A stretch of 64,000 nucleotides of DNA from Owenia fusiformis (GCA_903813345.2 CAIIXF020000002.1:10104650-10168649), one strand, 5' to 3'. Shown: positions 1 to 11,284, counted from the stretch's first letter. The notes: generated by a model not told the origin, from the letters alone. Numbers and translations are program-made.

Positions 1-331
1 AATAGTATATGAGGCAAGACACTTTGATTTCGATTTGTTTTTACAATTTGAGAAACTTTTATTATGGGTGTAGACCAGCTGCAGGGTGACGTAGTGAAGT
101 CTTTTCTGCATGCACCACAAACAGCAGGGCGACCATACATGTTCATCCCAAATGACATTAACGGCATTCAATCATGCATCAGAAAAGACCTTTTAAAGAT
201 TTCAAATTTCAAGAGAGACTTTTTCATTTAAAATCTGTTACATCTACTTGATTGTACGTAATCAATTGAAAGAAATAAGAATGATATTGCTGACTTTTTA
301 AGTCTGACGTAGCCAAAGCATGAAAATTATC

Positions 332-425
332 TGGACTGCATCCTCCTAAGCAGGTATTCAGAATACGTAAGAAAGAATATATTCTGAATTAATTTTGAAG
401 CCCTTTGATCGGAGGATGCTGGACT
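332..425. repeat. Small hairpin repeat, GCATCCTCC termini
   Basis: The ends are inverted copies: GGACTGCATCCTCC at 333-346 and its near complement ending about 424. A second partial copy of the left end, with the same CATCCTCCTAAGCAGGT core followed by CAGAAT, occurs near 8301-8350. This is consistent with a short non-autonomous DNA transposon (MITE). Confidence 0.5.
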
Positions 426-2108
426 GTGAATATGAAATTTTTCTTTTGGTCTGCGGAGCGCTTCCTCGATGCCCCGATCTCATCACAAGGACATTTTTAT
501 GGCAACTGAAAACGTTCTTATTGTTGTGTTTTGCTTCATTCGAGCTGAGCTAAGTCGGCAGTCCTAGAACGAATTTTTTCTCAGACTCGATACTTTTTCA
601 ACGGTTTCTGATATCACATCACATAACTCTAAGCATAAACTCAATTCTTTCCTGTTTTCTGGAAGTTTAATGTTCAGTGCAATGCGTTGCCCCGGTTTTG
701 TTTGAGAGAAAGAGAACCTTGAAAGAATTAATCTCGCTTTGTTGCCTCCATTCTCGAAGCGTGCATTTTGTGTTTCCTATTTCTTTTTGTTGTCGGTTGG
801 CGATATATTTCAAAGAGGAGTGTATTTTTGCATTGCTTGCCTTACATTTTCTTTTCCAACGAATTGCGTTTTGCGAAGGCATATTAAATATTACAGATCA
901 TATACAGATCGTGCAAATGGAATTGAAATAAAAATTAATTATAACACAAAAACATCGTTGAAAAGCATTAATCGTTCATATAACTTAACTAGGGGTTTCG
1001 GTTTATGCTGTTTTCCATTAATAATGATTGCATCCATTGAAAAGAAATCAGAATGCAAACATTAAGGGACTTTATGATTGATTTCAGCGATCCCCGGGAA
1101 TACACTGAACGAAACGTTATTTACTGAGGGTCAACTATTTTGGGCTTTAATGGTCTTCATATTACATTTTTTGTTATGACTTTTCCGATAAATTATGCTT
1201 ACGGAATTCCCAAATAACTTGTCATTTGCTTGCATGTTACATATTATTGTAAAGACGTATAAAATGTAAAAAGCACATTTACAAAAGGGCAAATTCGTTA
1301 GCCGTTATCGTTTCCTTGTCTATGAGTTGAGTTTTATGCGTAATTACTGAATAACTGTTCAACATGTGTTTTAAGAATATGGGTCATCATATAGAATTAA
1401 ACCAATCCATCTGGGATTTATAAAAATGGCGTATTACTGCTTTGAGTTCAATGCTATAACCGTGACGTTTTTCACGCGTGACGTTTGTCAACAAGCAAAA
1501 CGGTGATTTTTCAGAATTTTTCAGATCATGCTCATTATCATTCAATCACAACTATTATCACGATTTGTAACACAATGGTCTGATAAACTGAACTGAAGAC
1601 TTGATAACCACGGACATCTCGAGTTTACCTTCTGCCGTCTGGGCCTGTTTTAACGACCGTGACGTTTTTCACAGAATACATTTTACATTTACTATAATGG
1701 GTACATATAATCGGTAGTAGGTGAGAAGCAAATATACTGCTGTCAACACACTCTGACTGAATGTGTTCTATGCCAACAGAACCAAAATGAAAAGATGTGA
1801 CCATTTATAAGTGAGATATGACATGTTTTCACGGGCGTGTTGTCCCGTTACATCAACAAAATTCACTAAATTCACAACTTATTCGCGAGTTATCAAAGTT
1901 ATTTACAACCGGAATAATCAATAAGTATGCTGACCGAATCTAGATAAAGGCATATTATTTTAAAATACATAAAACAATGAGAAAAAATCATTTTAGTTCT
2001 AGCTATTTTCAATTACATGAAAAATACTCATTTTTAACATTTATTGGTTTTGAATGTTCAATCAAATCGTAACAGAGCGCCCAAAATTTTAAAACAGTTT
2101 AAAATTTT

Positions 2109-2424
2109 TTGGCGCTCTTGCCGACTATCCCGCTTTACTCCGAGCTTTTCGACGACCTATTACTACCCCGACGGTTTAATCAAGCTTTGTTACGCTTTGG
2201 TACCGCTTTACAAGCCGTTTTAAAGCGCCATCAAAGCGCCGTTGGTGCGAACGTAGCTTGAACAGTTTACATTTTTAGTGCTCTTGCCGAATATCCCGCT
2301 TAACTCCGAGCTGTTCTACTACCTATTACGACCCCGACGCTTTAATCAAACTTTGTTACGCTTTGGTGCCGCTTTACAAGCCGCTTTGAAGCGCCATCAA
2401 AGCGCCATTGGTGTGAACGTAGCT
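2109..2424. repeat. Two-copy tandem repeat, about 164 bp period
   Basis: Two adjacent units, about 2109-2260 and 2273-2424, share most bases, including CTCTTGCCGA, CTTTGTTACGCTTTGG and AAGCGCCATCAAAGCGCC. The unit is richer in G+C than its surroundings. It lies 260 bp upstream of the first receptor promoter. An open frame over the second unit has no recognisable content and is not called as a gene. Confidence 0.8.
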
Positions 2425-2684
2425 TTATACAAAAATGTTAGATATCACATTTTCAGAAAACAGTTGCCCCGGGTATTGTGATGTCGTGATACTATAGTAA
2501 CCACAACTCTACCCGCATTTCATTATTTTTTCTGAAACTATACAATTTTAGTTGCAATACTTCAAAGTACAATTTGTGAAATTTGAAGACACTCAAAATT
2601 GGCAAAATGCCAGCACCCGTCCTGTTACTTTTGGAACACCCTGTAAGATACCAATACGTTCTATGGCACGTAGAATGCTGCAAC

Positions 2685-2723
2685 ACTTTAAAAAGAGTAT
2701 CATATAGTTGATATAGAAGAGAC
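2685..2723 (+). promoter_or_regulatory. Core promoter block of receptor 1
   Basis: A degenerate TATA-like box, TTTAAAAAGAG (about 2687-2697), is followed by TAGTTGATATAGAAGAGAC (about 2705-2723). The same two blocks in the same order precede the other two receptors. The box lies about 70 bp upstream of the conserved ATG at 2757, so the 5' UTR would be only a few tens of bases. This copy has TTTAAAAAG where the other two have TATAAAAAG and may be weaker. Confidence 0.5.
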
Positions 2724-2756
2724 TTATCAAACTTAACGGTGCATATAAAATACATT

Positions 2757-3965
2757 ATGAATTCTACAACATCAAAATACTCTGTGAATACCGTCATTAC
2801 CTCAACAGAAAGTGTTCTAAGCACGGTCAGAAATGGCGGAAATACTAACAAGAACCTTTTGTTCTCGAATGTCACAGGTCCTCTTCTTGAAACATCAGGA
2901 ATTGAAGAGTTTAAAACAGAAAGCACTACAGTCATTTTAGGTCTTGTGTTCACCTCGACAAGTTATACGGCATTCTACGAGAAGGTAATGTTTTGGATTA
3001 TTGGAACGCTTGGATTTTTTGGAAATTCACTCGTGATTTTTGTTTTCCTCAGGTCGCCTGCCTTACGACATAAAATCACAAACACGTTGATATTAAACCA
3101 AAGCGTGATTGACCTTTTTGCATCTATCTTCCTTGCACTCAACAGTGAATTCGATGACATGGGATGGATAAAGGAACCAGGACATTTGGCGTATTATTTC
3201 TGCAAACTTTGGCTATCTAAGTACTCGATATGGGGAACGGTGGTAGTTTCCACGTTCAATCTTGTAGCGTTGACTATTGAGAGATATTTCGCCCTCATTT
3301 ACCCAATGTCATACAAGCGCTACTTTACAAGGACGGGGCTTCGTGTAACCATTGGTATTGTTTGGACCACTGGCCTCGCTTTCATGAGTTTCGTCGTTTG
3401 GACCACAGAGTTGAAGGGAACAGTATGTTCAACATGGACAGAATGGCCGAGTCAGATGTTCCAAAATGTTTTCGGAGTTGTCATCGTTTTTATTGAGTTC
3501 ATCATTCCTATTTGCATCATGACATATTGTTATGGCAGAATAGCTCTGATGATACATAGAGAAGCCAAGATGGCAGACGCTTCTCAGCACAGAGAGCAGC
3601 AGATGTTGAAAGCAAGATTCAACGTGATTCGAACGCTTCTCTTAGTGTCAATATGTTTTTTCATTTGCTGGGTGGGGAATATGATATTTTATCTCCTCTT
3701 CAGCTTTGGAATAATTCCTGTCACCAGTTTTACTAGCCCGATATACCAGTTCAGCGTTGTCGCCGGTTTCGCCAATTGTAGCGTCAATCCCTTTATTTAT
3801 GCGTTCAGCTTTAAAGCGTTCCAAAAGTGCGTGAAACCAGCGTTCTGTTGTAAAGGGAGAGAGGAGGGCCAGTCTCTGTCTGGGATTGGGAACTCACGGA
3901 TGGGTAGCTCCGCTACAGTTATTTCTGATGACAATGTAAAAACAATGGCTGTTGCTAAAATTTAA
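2757..3965 (+). CDS. Rhodopsin-class orphan GPCR, copy 1
   Basis: Predicted seven-transmembrane plasma-membrane receptor of 402 residues in a single exon. The frame is open further upstream from a GTG, but the first ATG (2757) begins MNSTT, as in copy 2. The N-terminus has N-glycosylation sites and no signal peptide. Class A landmarks are visible: GNSLV in helix 1, an Asp in helix 2 (SVIDL), Cys at the top of helix 3 (YYFCKLW) and in loop 2 (GTVCSTW), ERY for DRY at the end of helix 3, CW in helix 6 followed by V-G rather than x-P, NPFIYAF in helix 7, and a juxtamembrane CC for palmitoylation. The ligand cannot be read; peptide receptors are the nearest general resemblance. Lineage-specific expansions of intronless receptors of this kind are known in sea urchin. 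A variant poly(A) signal ATTAAA lies near 4182. Confidence 0.9.
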   Translation: MNSTTSKYSVNTVITSTESVLSTVRNGGNTNKNLLFSNVTGPLLETSGIEEFKTESTTVILGLVFTSTSYTAFYEKVMFWIIGTLGFFGNSLVIFVFLRSPALRHKITNTLILNQSVIDLFASIFLALNSEFDDMGWIKEPGHLAYYFCKLWLSKYSIWGTVVVSTFNLVALTIERYFALIYPMSYKRYFTRTGLRVTIGIVWTTGLAFMSFVVWTTELKGTVCSTWTEWPSQMFQNVFGVVIVFIEFIIPICIMTYCYGRIALMIHREAKMADASQHREQQMLKARFNVIRTLLLVSICFFICWVGNMIFYLLFSFGIIPVTSFTSPIYQFSVVAGFANCSVNPFIYAFSFKAFQKCVKPAFCCKGREEGQSLSGIGNSRMGSSATVISDDNVKTMAVAKI

Positions 3966-4866
3966 TAATACGTGATAGTCGAATACATGGTCATTAACAT
4001 AGGCCTAAATATCTCCCGCTTCCGGTAACAGATTCGGAGACGTCACGCTAAAACATCTCACGATTATCGTCAGTTTCGAAAAGTATTCGCTAAAACGCTT
4101 TGTAGGTTGTCATAAGGACATGTATATTTTTATTGATAGTATGCATATTCCTATGAAAGTTCATGCTTTTCAACCTTTTCTATTAAAATTACCAGCTGAA
4201 CGAAAGCCGACAAATCATTGACCATTGACTGACCATGTTTGAATTTTTGCGCTATTTGCACAAAAAAGTATTTGAGCGCCGTCACCATTTCAAATTAATT
4301 TAAGCAAGAAAAGTTTAGTTTAGGCAGTTTTTTTCAATATTTCGTAAGTATACTTTAAACTGAGTGAGTTGTGGTAGATATTTTTCTTCACACTATACTT
4401 TTTGTCGATCCAATATCGGATCTTTGAAAAAATGCATTACCTCTAGGAAAAACACACCTAGAGATGATAAAATAATTTCAACTTTGAGACAGGGAAGATG
4501 CAAAAGTCGAAATTATCTGATCATCTCTAGGAGTGCTTTTTCTGGAGGTAATGGATTGGTCTAACGTATGCACCTATTTAAATCCTCAGAAATTAGCCTA
4601 AATCCAAAATATAACTGTCCGAAATCTGTTGCGATGCTTTCCCTCCTCCTTTGCGTCATTTAAACTTTCAAAACAACCGAGAGTGATTATTTTATTGGTC
4701 ATCCTAACCATACCCTTGAAAGTGACTATGCTTGTCAGGAATACGTACAATGGTAGGTCAACTGTACATGTTGCTTGCAATCGTGTCACCCCCTAGATCT
4801 GATTCTGCCTTTAAGAAAATTATGTGGATTAAATAATAAGGTATATGGTTCAAATACATACCTTAC
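3966..4866. other. Intergenic between receptor 1 and minus-strand exon
   Basis: Contains the receptor 1 3' region and a foldback (4435-4553). No open frame here has recognisable coding content; the minus-strand frame at 4598-4789 has no family motif and no supporting splice signal. Confidence 0.5.
4435..4553. repeat. 119-bp imperfect hairpin (foldback/MITE)
   Basis: The left arm, starting CATTACCTCTAGGAAAAA, and the right arm, ending TTTTTCTGGAGGTAATG, are inverted copies over about 60 bases with a handful of mismatches, leaving almost no loop. Internal matches include CCTAGAGATGAT with ATCATCTCTAGG and ATAATTTC with GAAATTAT. It could be a tiny DNA transposon; its length would also fit a small-RNA precursor, although nothing shows transcription. 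Confidence 0.75.
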
Positions 4867-5049
4867 CTTAAGTTGACAACATTCCTTATTTCTACATTTA
4901 AATGTATTGTAAGGGCAGTCCTTCTTTTCAGTACACTCCTTGGATCCGGGATATTTTAATCGACCATTTTTACATTTTAATGATTTAGCAACCAGCAACA
5001 TCATTGAAAACCATAATATGTAAAACGCCAATTGATACGTTATTGTCAT
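4867..5049 (-). CDS. Secreted Cys-rich peptide, first exon (partial)
   Basis: The minus-strand exon encodes a signal peptide (MTITYQLAFYILWFSMMLL) followed by a cysteine-rich segment with spacing C-x2-G-x8-C-x5-C-x6-C-x4-CC, resembling an EB-like module. The frame runs into a good splice donor, AAG/GTAAGG, at 4867/4866, so the open frame beyond it is intronic. Translation could also begin 14 codons upstream at 5091, but the second Met (5049) places a clean hydrophobic signal at the N-terminus. Downstream exons were not found, so the gene may be partial or dead. A decayed copy of the signal-peptide part lies at 13110-13169 next to receptor 3. Confidence 0.5.
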
Positions 5050-5099
5050 TGTATTTGGCTCACATGTGTATAATTCCAATTCCTGCTTCAAAATGAACG

Positions 5100-6540
5100 T
5101 GATGTATATTATATTAGTACATGTATAGCAATTGTTTGTTCAGATGTAGATATAAAGTAGTAATTATGTATCATATATTGCTCTAATATTGTTATTTAAA
5201 CATATATATGCGATAAATCAATTAAATTAGAAATACAAGTACACATGCACATGTATGCACATTTAAGCCAACAGGAAATAAACCCTTTCAAATCAAGTTG
5301 CACATGGAAGGAAATCTAATCGTGGTAACACAATAGTCCTTGTTATTATGTCTATCCTGAATTTAAATAAAATATGAAAATGATTCAGTTCAGATTCAGT
5401 TCTTTTGATTAAATGTATTTTATCTTTTGTGGAATAATATAAACGTAGAGAGTTATATTATGATGCTCGGAAAATTGATATTTATCTTCCTTCAAGACTG
5501 TGAACCCCTCCCCGACACTATCTACTTCACCAACATAACCTGCACGTTGTATAAGTAGATATGGGGTCCAGGGTTTTGAACCAAGGCTAGATTGACATAC
5601 TTGTATCTCTTATCCATTTAATATCATTATCATATCATCATAATTGACTTTTCAATTGAATTATGAGAACATTTTTGATCATTTTTTTCTTTTTAATATC
5701 TTTGATTAAGAGGTTGACAGATCCTTCGACAAGTCTAAGTTTTTATATTTGATGCCTTTTCTGGCGAATTCATATTTTAGAGACACGTGTGGGTACTTTT
5801 GAGGATTGATCCACTGTCGAGATACAGATTCATTTACCCCAGATTTATTGTGCTTCCTGTAGCATTTCTTATGATGATGCTTTTGTATAAGTGGTACCCC
5901 TTCCTTAATCCAAAGAATTTTCTCTTTGAGGAATTTCCCATAGTATTCCAATGGTATAGTTTCAAGCAGATTTTGAAATAACAGGAAAGATAATCACTAA
6001 TACACACCTTATTGGTGTGTACTAGTTACTTTGGTTAATATCACAATATTTATGTATCGTATATTATTTCCCTGTCATCAGCTAATTAAGCTAAGTGTGA
6101 GATCAAAGCACTAGTTTATAGATCCTTAAATACTAGTAAACTGATATCATGCATTACGATAATTTAAGACACTCAAACGCAACCATACTTTTACATCTGC
6201 TTCTACAGGGTGTCCATTTTTAAGAAGTTTAGTTTTGAAAATAATTTTTTTGACTTTTGAATTTCAAGCCATTTCAATAATTAAGTCAAATTCATATTTT
6301 ATAACCCGCTTCATTTTGGAAATTACAGGAAAGTAAATGCTTTGTGTCTTCGGTAGGCCATCTGTTGTCAGTGATTCCAGTGAAAACATGAAACTCTCTT
6401 TCCTACTCAACAAAGATTTAATGCGTTATTAGATTAATATATTGAAACCTAAACATGCGTCGTTAATAATTAAACACTTAAAACATATGTCAGACTAGAC
6501 GTCGTGTTTCGTGTGCAGAAATACCTTAAAAATACAAAAA
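5100..6540. other. Intergenic, part of a segmental duplication
   Basis: Bases about 6060-6300 match about 14430-14790 (shared blocks include CTAATTA, GATCAAAGCA, AATAGATCCT-like, AATCTGCTT and TTTTTAAGAAGTT), so this is one arm of the duplication that carries receptors 1 and 3. A minus-strand frame of 81 codons (5706-5951) has fairly protein-like composition, but I do not recognise it and see no splice or promoter support. Confidence 0.5.
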
Positions 6541-6564
6541 AACTCTTGAAACGAAGCAACTTGA

Positions 6565-6759
6565 ATGAACGCGAACAGCAAAAATACATGTAATTCAACA
6601 ACGACAAAAGTATCCATGAATACTGTCAATACCACAAAAAGCACCTCTCTAAAAACGATCAAAGATGACGGAATTGCAAACAAAAACTTATTAAAAATGG
6701 ATGATTTCTCAAATGTCACAGATTTCAACCCTTTTAGTATGACATGTGAAGAGTTCTAA
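6565..6759 (+). pseudogene. N-terminal relic of a fourth GPCR copy
   Basis: A 64-codon frame starts with ATG and encodes only the extracellular N-terminus of this receptor family. Its DDGIANKNLL-KMDDFSNVTD matches DEEIATKKSLFMDAFSNVTD of receptor 3. It stops just before helix 1 would begin and is followed within 10 bp by the TATA box of receptor 2. It is best read as a truncated duplicate left by unequal exchange. It could alternatively lie in the 5' region of a longer receptor 2 transcript. Confidence 0.65.
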
Positions 6760-6762
6760 CAA

Positions 6763-6802
6763 TATAAAAAGAGAGTTACATAGTTGATATCGAGCAGTCT
6801 CA
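6763..6802 (+). promoter_or_regulatory. Core promoter block of receptor 2
   Basis: TATAAAAAG at 6763-6771 is followed by TAGTTGATATCGAGCAGTCTC at about 6781-6801. The TATA box begins 65 bp before the conserved ATG, exactly as in receptor 3. Transcription would be expected to start in or just after the GATATCGA(G/A)CAGTCTC block, some 25-30 bp from the TATA box. Confidence 0.65.
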
Positions 6803-6827
6803 TTAATCGTCACAAAACATGCACATT

Positions 6828-8063
6828 ATGAATTCAACAACATTGAAACCATTCGAGAATGCTGTCCATACGGAAACAGGCAGTGATATAAGCACGGTCG
6901 GGAATGGCGGAAATACAACTGAAAACGTTCTGTTAACGAATGCTTTCTCAAATGTCAAAGGTCCTACTCTTGGCACATCAGGCGTAGATTGGTTTTTAAC
7001 AGAAAACGCATCAGTCATTTCAGTTCTTGCGTTCACCTCGACAAGTTACACAGCATACTACGAGAAGGTAATGCTCTGGATAATCGGAATGCTTGGATTT
7101 TTAGGAAATTCACTCGTGATTTTTGTTTTCCTTAGGTCGCCTGCCTTACGACATAAAATCACAAACATGTTGATCTTAAACCAAAGCGTTATTGACCTTT
7201 TGGCATCTATCTTTCTTGCACTCAACAGCGAATTCGATGACATTGGATGGATAAAGGAACCAGGCCATTTGGCGTATTATTTTTGCAAACTTTGGCTATC
7301 GAAGTACTTAATATGGGGCACAGTTGTAGTTTCCACGTTCAATCTCGTTGCGTTGACTTTTGAGAGATATTTCGCGCTTATTTACCCGATGTCATACAAG
7401 CGATTCTTTACGAGGACAGGGCTTCGTATTACTATTTGTATTGTTTGGACCACTGGCCTCGCTTTTATGAGTTTCGTTGTTTGGACCACCGAGTTGAAAG
7501 GAACAGTATGTTCAACATGGAGCCAATGGCCAAGCCAGATGTTCCAAAATGTTTTCGGAGTTGTCATCGTGTTCATTGAGTTCATCATTCCTATTTGCAT
7601 CATGACATATTGTTATGGTAGAATAGCTCTGATGATACATAGAGAAGCCAAGATGGCAGACGCTTCTCAGCAGCGAGAGCAGCAGATGTTGAAAGCAAGA
7701 TCCAACGTGATTCGAACACTTTTCTTAGTGTCAATATGTTTTTTCATTTGCTGGGTGTGGAATATGATCTTTTGTCTCCTCTTCAGCTTTGGAATAATTC
7801 CTGTCACCAGTTTTGCTAGCCCGATATACCAGTTCAGCGTTGTTGCTGGTTTCGCCAATTGTTGCGTCAATCCCTTTATTTATGCGTTTAGCTTCAAAGC
7901 GTTCCAAAAGTGCGTGAAACCAGCGTTCTGTTGTGTCGTCAGAGGGAGAGAGGAGAGCCAGTGTTTGTCTGAGATTGGGAACTCACGAATGAGTACCTCT
8001 GCTTCAGTTATTTCGGATCACGACGTAAAAATAATTCCTAAAACCGAATCGCATCAAATCTGA
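6828..8063 (+). CDS. Rhodopsin-class orphan GPCR, copy 2
   Basis: Intronless receptor of 411 residues from the ATG aligned with receptor 1; an in-frame ATG three codons upstream (6819) would give 414. Helices 1-7 carry the same landmarks as copy 1 (GNSLV, ERY, NPFIYAF, CC) and most of the core is identical to it, while the N-terminus and the last 30 residues differ. Helix 6 reads FICWVWNMIF, again without the usual Pro after CW. The tail has an extra VVRGR segment after the palmitoylation cysteines that is shared with copy 3 but missing from copy 1, suggesting that copies 2 and 3 shared this end or exchanged it by gene conversion. Confidence 0.9.
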   Translation: MNSTTLKPFENAVHTETGSDISTVGNGGNTTENVLLTNAFSNVKGPTLGTSGVDWFLTENASVISVLAFTSTSYTAYYEKVMLWIIGMLGFLGNSLVIFVFLRSPALRHKITNMLILNQSVIDLLASIFLALNSEFDDIGWIKEPGHLAYYFCKLWLSKYLIWGTVVVSTFNLVALTFERYFALIYPMSYKRFFTRTGLRITICIVWTTGLAFMSFVVWTTELKGTVCSTWSQWPSQMFQNVFGVVIVFIEFIIPICIMTYCYGRIALMIHREAKMADASQQREQQMLKARSNVIRTLFLVSICFFICWVWNMIFCLLFSFGIIPVTSFASPIYQFSVVAGFANCCVNPFIYAFSFKAFQKCVKPAFCCVVRGREESQCLSEIGNSRMSTSASVISDHDVKIIPKTESHQI

Positions 8064-9211
8064 AGGATAGTATACCATGAGCGCTAAAACTAACTTAACA
8101 ATAAACAGTACACATGTACGTGTATATCTTTATATTAGAATACGTTCTGTTATGGTGTATTTTGCATCTTTCTTACACAAACAATACACAATATACAAAC
8201 AGAACCATCTATGTGTCAAAGAAGAAGAGATGCCCAATGTTTGCCTTAGGCTAGGAACTCAAAATTAGTTCCTCTGCTACAGTATTTTGGATCACGATAT
8301 ACAGGGTGACCAGAAAAAAGCATCCTCCTAAGCAGGTGTACAGAATCCGTACCTCCTTCTTCCCCCTGCTATAACCAATTTGGAAGCGCCCGATTTAACT
8401 GAATCACGTGCGCAATGACTAATACATGATTTCTGTCGCAGAGTTGCAATGTATATAGGTCAATGTATGACATTATGTAAAAGTGTAAAATGTCTATCTT
8501 CTACCATTTTTATTTGATGATTATTTCAGAACATGCCCCATATGTGCTCCCTGGCACTAAAAACAAAGGAGTGGTATCGATATGGTAAACTTTTTGAACA
8601 CGCGTTTCTCCTAAACCAGTCATCAAACAATCTGAAATGTTTACACATCGTCAATTTAATGGTAATCTTTTGGATGGTAACATAATAATTTGATATATAT
8701 TTATATAGTTATATATCCTTTTCTCTATATTGTTTTAGAAAACGCATCAGACACTCCTTTTGTAATTGGTATCATATGTTTTTAATGAAACATCTATCCA
8801 AACCTCATTGGAACAAAACGACATAAACACAATGTGTTTAGGTCTCTCAATACTGTAATTGTACAAAGGAAAGTTTGGTTGATTTTAAAAAAGTATCTTG
8901 TTAATGATATAAAAGGTTTATCTTATAATTTTTATCTATTTGGGGGGGGGGTATTTTAAGTTTTTGCATATTTTTTGTTCAATCAATGAGTGCTCAATTA
9001 GCGTTAAAATGCCATGAGTACTGATTTAATCACACTATTTTTGCCACACTTTGCGAGAGAGTACAATTTCACAACACGAGTTTACGGTCATCGAACGTAA
9101 CTTGCCAAATTCTAAGGAAAGTGGGGATAAGGCCATTACGATACAAGCGACCTGGTAGATAATGATGAAGATTTAGATATATCGAGGGAAGAGAGAACTC
9201 CACTAAAATAG

Positions 9212-9339
9212 AATGAATTATTGCCACGTCTTTTTAAAGAAAGGCCATATCTCTACGAACAAACAAATTTACATTTCAAGAGTAGACAAAAGAATGATGA
9301 TGAAATAGGAGATTTTGCTAATAGTATTGGATGGACCGG
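9212..9339 (+). pseudogene. MADF-like domain fragment
   Basis: After an in-frame TAG (9209-9211) the frame reads NELLPRLFKERPYLYEQTN and continues through FKSRQKNDDEIGDFANSIGW, then meets a possible donor, G/GTATGC. The pattern L-F-x-E-R-P-x-L-Y followed by a basic-aromatic turn and I-x-x-F-A-x-x-I-G-W resembles the first half of MADF domains, which occur in transcription regulators and in many DNA-transposon accessory proteins. No upstream or downstream partner exon is obvious. It is probably a transposon relic. Confidence 0.3.
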
Positions 9340-10224
9340 TATGCATAGTTATTTTTAAAAATAAAAAAATAAATTAATTTGGAATCTGTATCTATCTTTA
9401 ATGAAAATATTACAATAAATCAAATTATATGATAATTTTCAATAAATTAATATGAAGTTCAACATCATAATGTTATAAAATGTGGTTTTTATGCCTGTTA
9501 TTTTCGCAGATAAGTGATACTTTCGATAAACTACATTCATAAAATATTGAATTAGTTTTGAAATATTCAAAGTTATGTACCTTGTTTCTAATACTGTAGA
9601 AAATGCAAAGTAATCATGATTGCTCTGTTTGGTAAATAATCATTGAACAGATTTAATAAAAAAAACGAGCCACTATAGACTTTTTCATGCATTTTAAAAG
9701 TAAGCTACAATTTCGCCAAATATTCGTGAATCGCATTCTCTTTACGAGATAAAACAGTTCTTTCTACTACTTGAAAAATACCTTTAGTTTTTGTGCATGT
9801 TCCGTAATGCTTATACAGCATTTATCTATTTTCTAAATCACTAATTGTTCTTGGTAGTACTTCTTGGAATATGAATGTCAAAGACAAAAACAACTTAAAA
9901 TTGTTGATTATTCGATAAAGCGTAAATAAATCAGATGATATGATTATTTTCAATAAATTAATATGAAGTTCAACATCATAATGTTATAAAATGTGTATAT
10001 GTACAGCTCATATAAAGACATGTCTATAGTCAATGCAGAATGATTGATTTTGGTAACTGAAATGAAACAACAACTTTAAATCCTGAATCAGAAACGTGAT
10101 TTAAAATACACTGTTACTTGTATGTATACATGTATAGCTATAGAGGCTCCATGTGTCCTGTAGATCGACCGATGTCCTAGCGGGTGGCGTATGGTCATCG
10201 GCAGATAGTCTTGCGTAATGACTG

Positions 10225-10347
10225 GGTCATACTTGGTCCGATTCATCGGCCGGCCGATTGAGTATATTTTTTCGAAAGTTGTATTCAGATTTGAACAAAA
10301 TACTCAATTGGCCCGGCGCCAGCCGATGAATCAGAGCAAATGTGACA
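10225..10347. mobile_element. MITE with GATTCATCGG inverted ends, copy 1
   Basis: Inverted arms of about 45-50 bp contain GATTCATCGG, GGCGCC-type GC blocks and ATTGAGTAT, separated by a short AT-rich centre. The two arms pair almost end to end. A second copy with the same arms lies at 35968-36104 in intron 16 of the large receptor gene. No coding capacity. Confidence 0.75.
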
Positions 10348-11243
10348 CATTTCCATTTCTTGTTTGGTGTTTTTTGATAACTACCCCGAAACCTTAAGCA
10401 ATATGAAACCTTAAGCAATATAACTCTTAGATTAATTGCAACACCTAAGATCATAATTAAATGATGTTATCTAGCTAAAAGGTGAATAGCAATTATTTCT
10501 TAGACCGAAAATGGAGATCTGATTAAATGAATATATTCAATATAATAAAAGTGGGTGTCAACCTCGGTCAGGCTTTAAGAATGTTAAAATTCATGAGAAA
10601 TCATCTTATTATAATGCCAATGTATCTTAACTATGAAAGAAGCATGCTAAATCTGCAATATGAGCATATTTAAACACATTTTTAAAAATAAACTAGACAA
10701 CAGCAACGCCAAAGCGTAGAAAATCCCACCGAATAGCCATGGCTGTCATTTTTACAAACAAAGTATATAGCAAAATGGCAGGCAATTTTTCAAAATGGCC
10801 ACCTTCTACCAAAAGTGTTATTAGACAATGTGCAATGCTTATAGTATTCACATACCAAATATGAACAAAATCGCTCCACTACTTTTTGAGTTACAGCAAA
10901 AATCGTAAAATAACGAGTAAAGGCCGCCATTTTTCAAGATGGCTGCCATGTGCTTCTTTAATATCTACATTTCTAACTTTATTAATGTCCTATATAATTT
11001 TCTTACATTTAAAAAATATTGCAATTACAGTTTTACATATTGCAGCTAAATTACTGTAAAATCGGCACTAAAATGGCTTCCATTTTTAAATGAGCGGCCA
11101 TTTTGAAAATCGGCTTTTGAGCAGAACTTCTACCCCAATAGGGTATATGTGTACAAAATATGAACAAAATCGGGCCAACGGCATTTGAGTTACCTATGAA
11201 AGAAGCATGCTAAATCTGCAATATGAGCATATTTAAACACATT

Positions 11244-11284
11244 GAATGCCCCCTCCAACCAGGATTTGGTGGGAGGGGGCATTT
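11244..11284. repeat. Short GC-rich stem-loop
   Basis: AATGCCCCCTCC pairs with GGGAGGGGGCATT around a 14-base loop. It begins immediately after the second copy of a 50-bp direct repeat, so it may mark the end of a small inserted element. Confidence 0.6.

Larger units (their letters stand above)
1..2680. other. Intergenic upstream of receptor cluster
   Basis: No convincing gene is visible. The short open frames at 677-1065 have no recognisable motif. The block CGTGACGTTTTTCAC occurs twice (about 1460 and 1657), with a third CGTGACGTTT near 1476; these contain CRE-like TGACG cores but are too far from the first receptor to assign. A small hairpin repeat (332-425) and a tandem duplication (2109-2424) are listed separately. 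Confidence 0.6.

Noticed and set aside
677-1065. Overlapping plus-strand ORFs (84 and 108 codons)
   Set aside because: No domain, signal or splice evidence; two frames are open over the same AT-rich stretch, which points to chance.
2278-2481. 67-codon ORF upstream of receptor 1
   Set aside because: Lies across the second unit of a tandem duplication and has no recognisable features; its counterpart in the first unit is not kept as the same protein.
5706-5951. 81-codon minus-strand ORF with protein-like composition
   Set aside because: Not recognised, no clear splice junctions, and no duplicated counterpart near 14 kb found; left as a remark in the intergenic entry.
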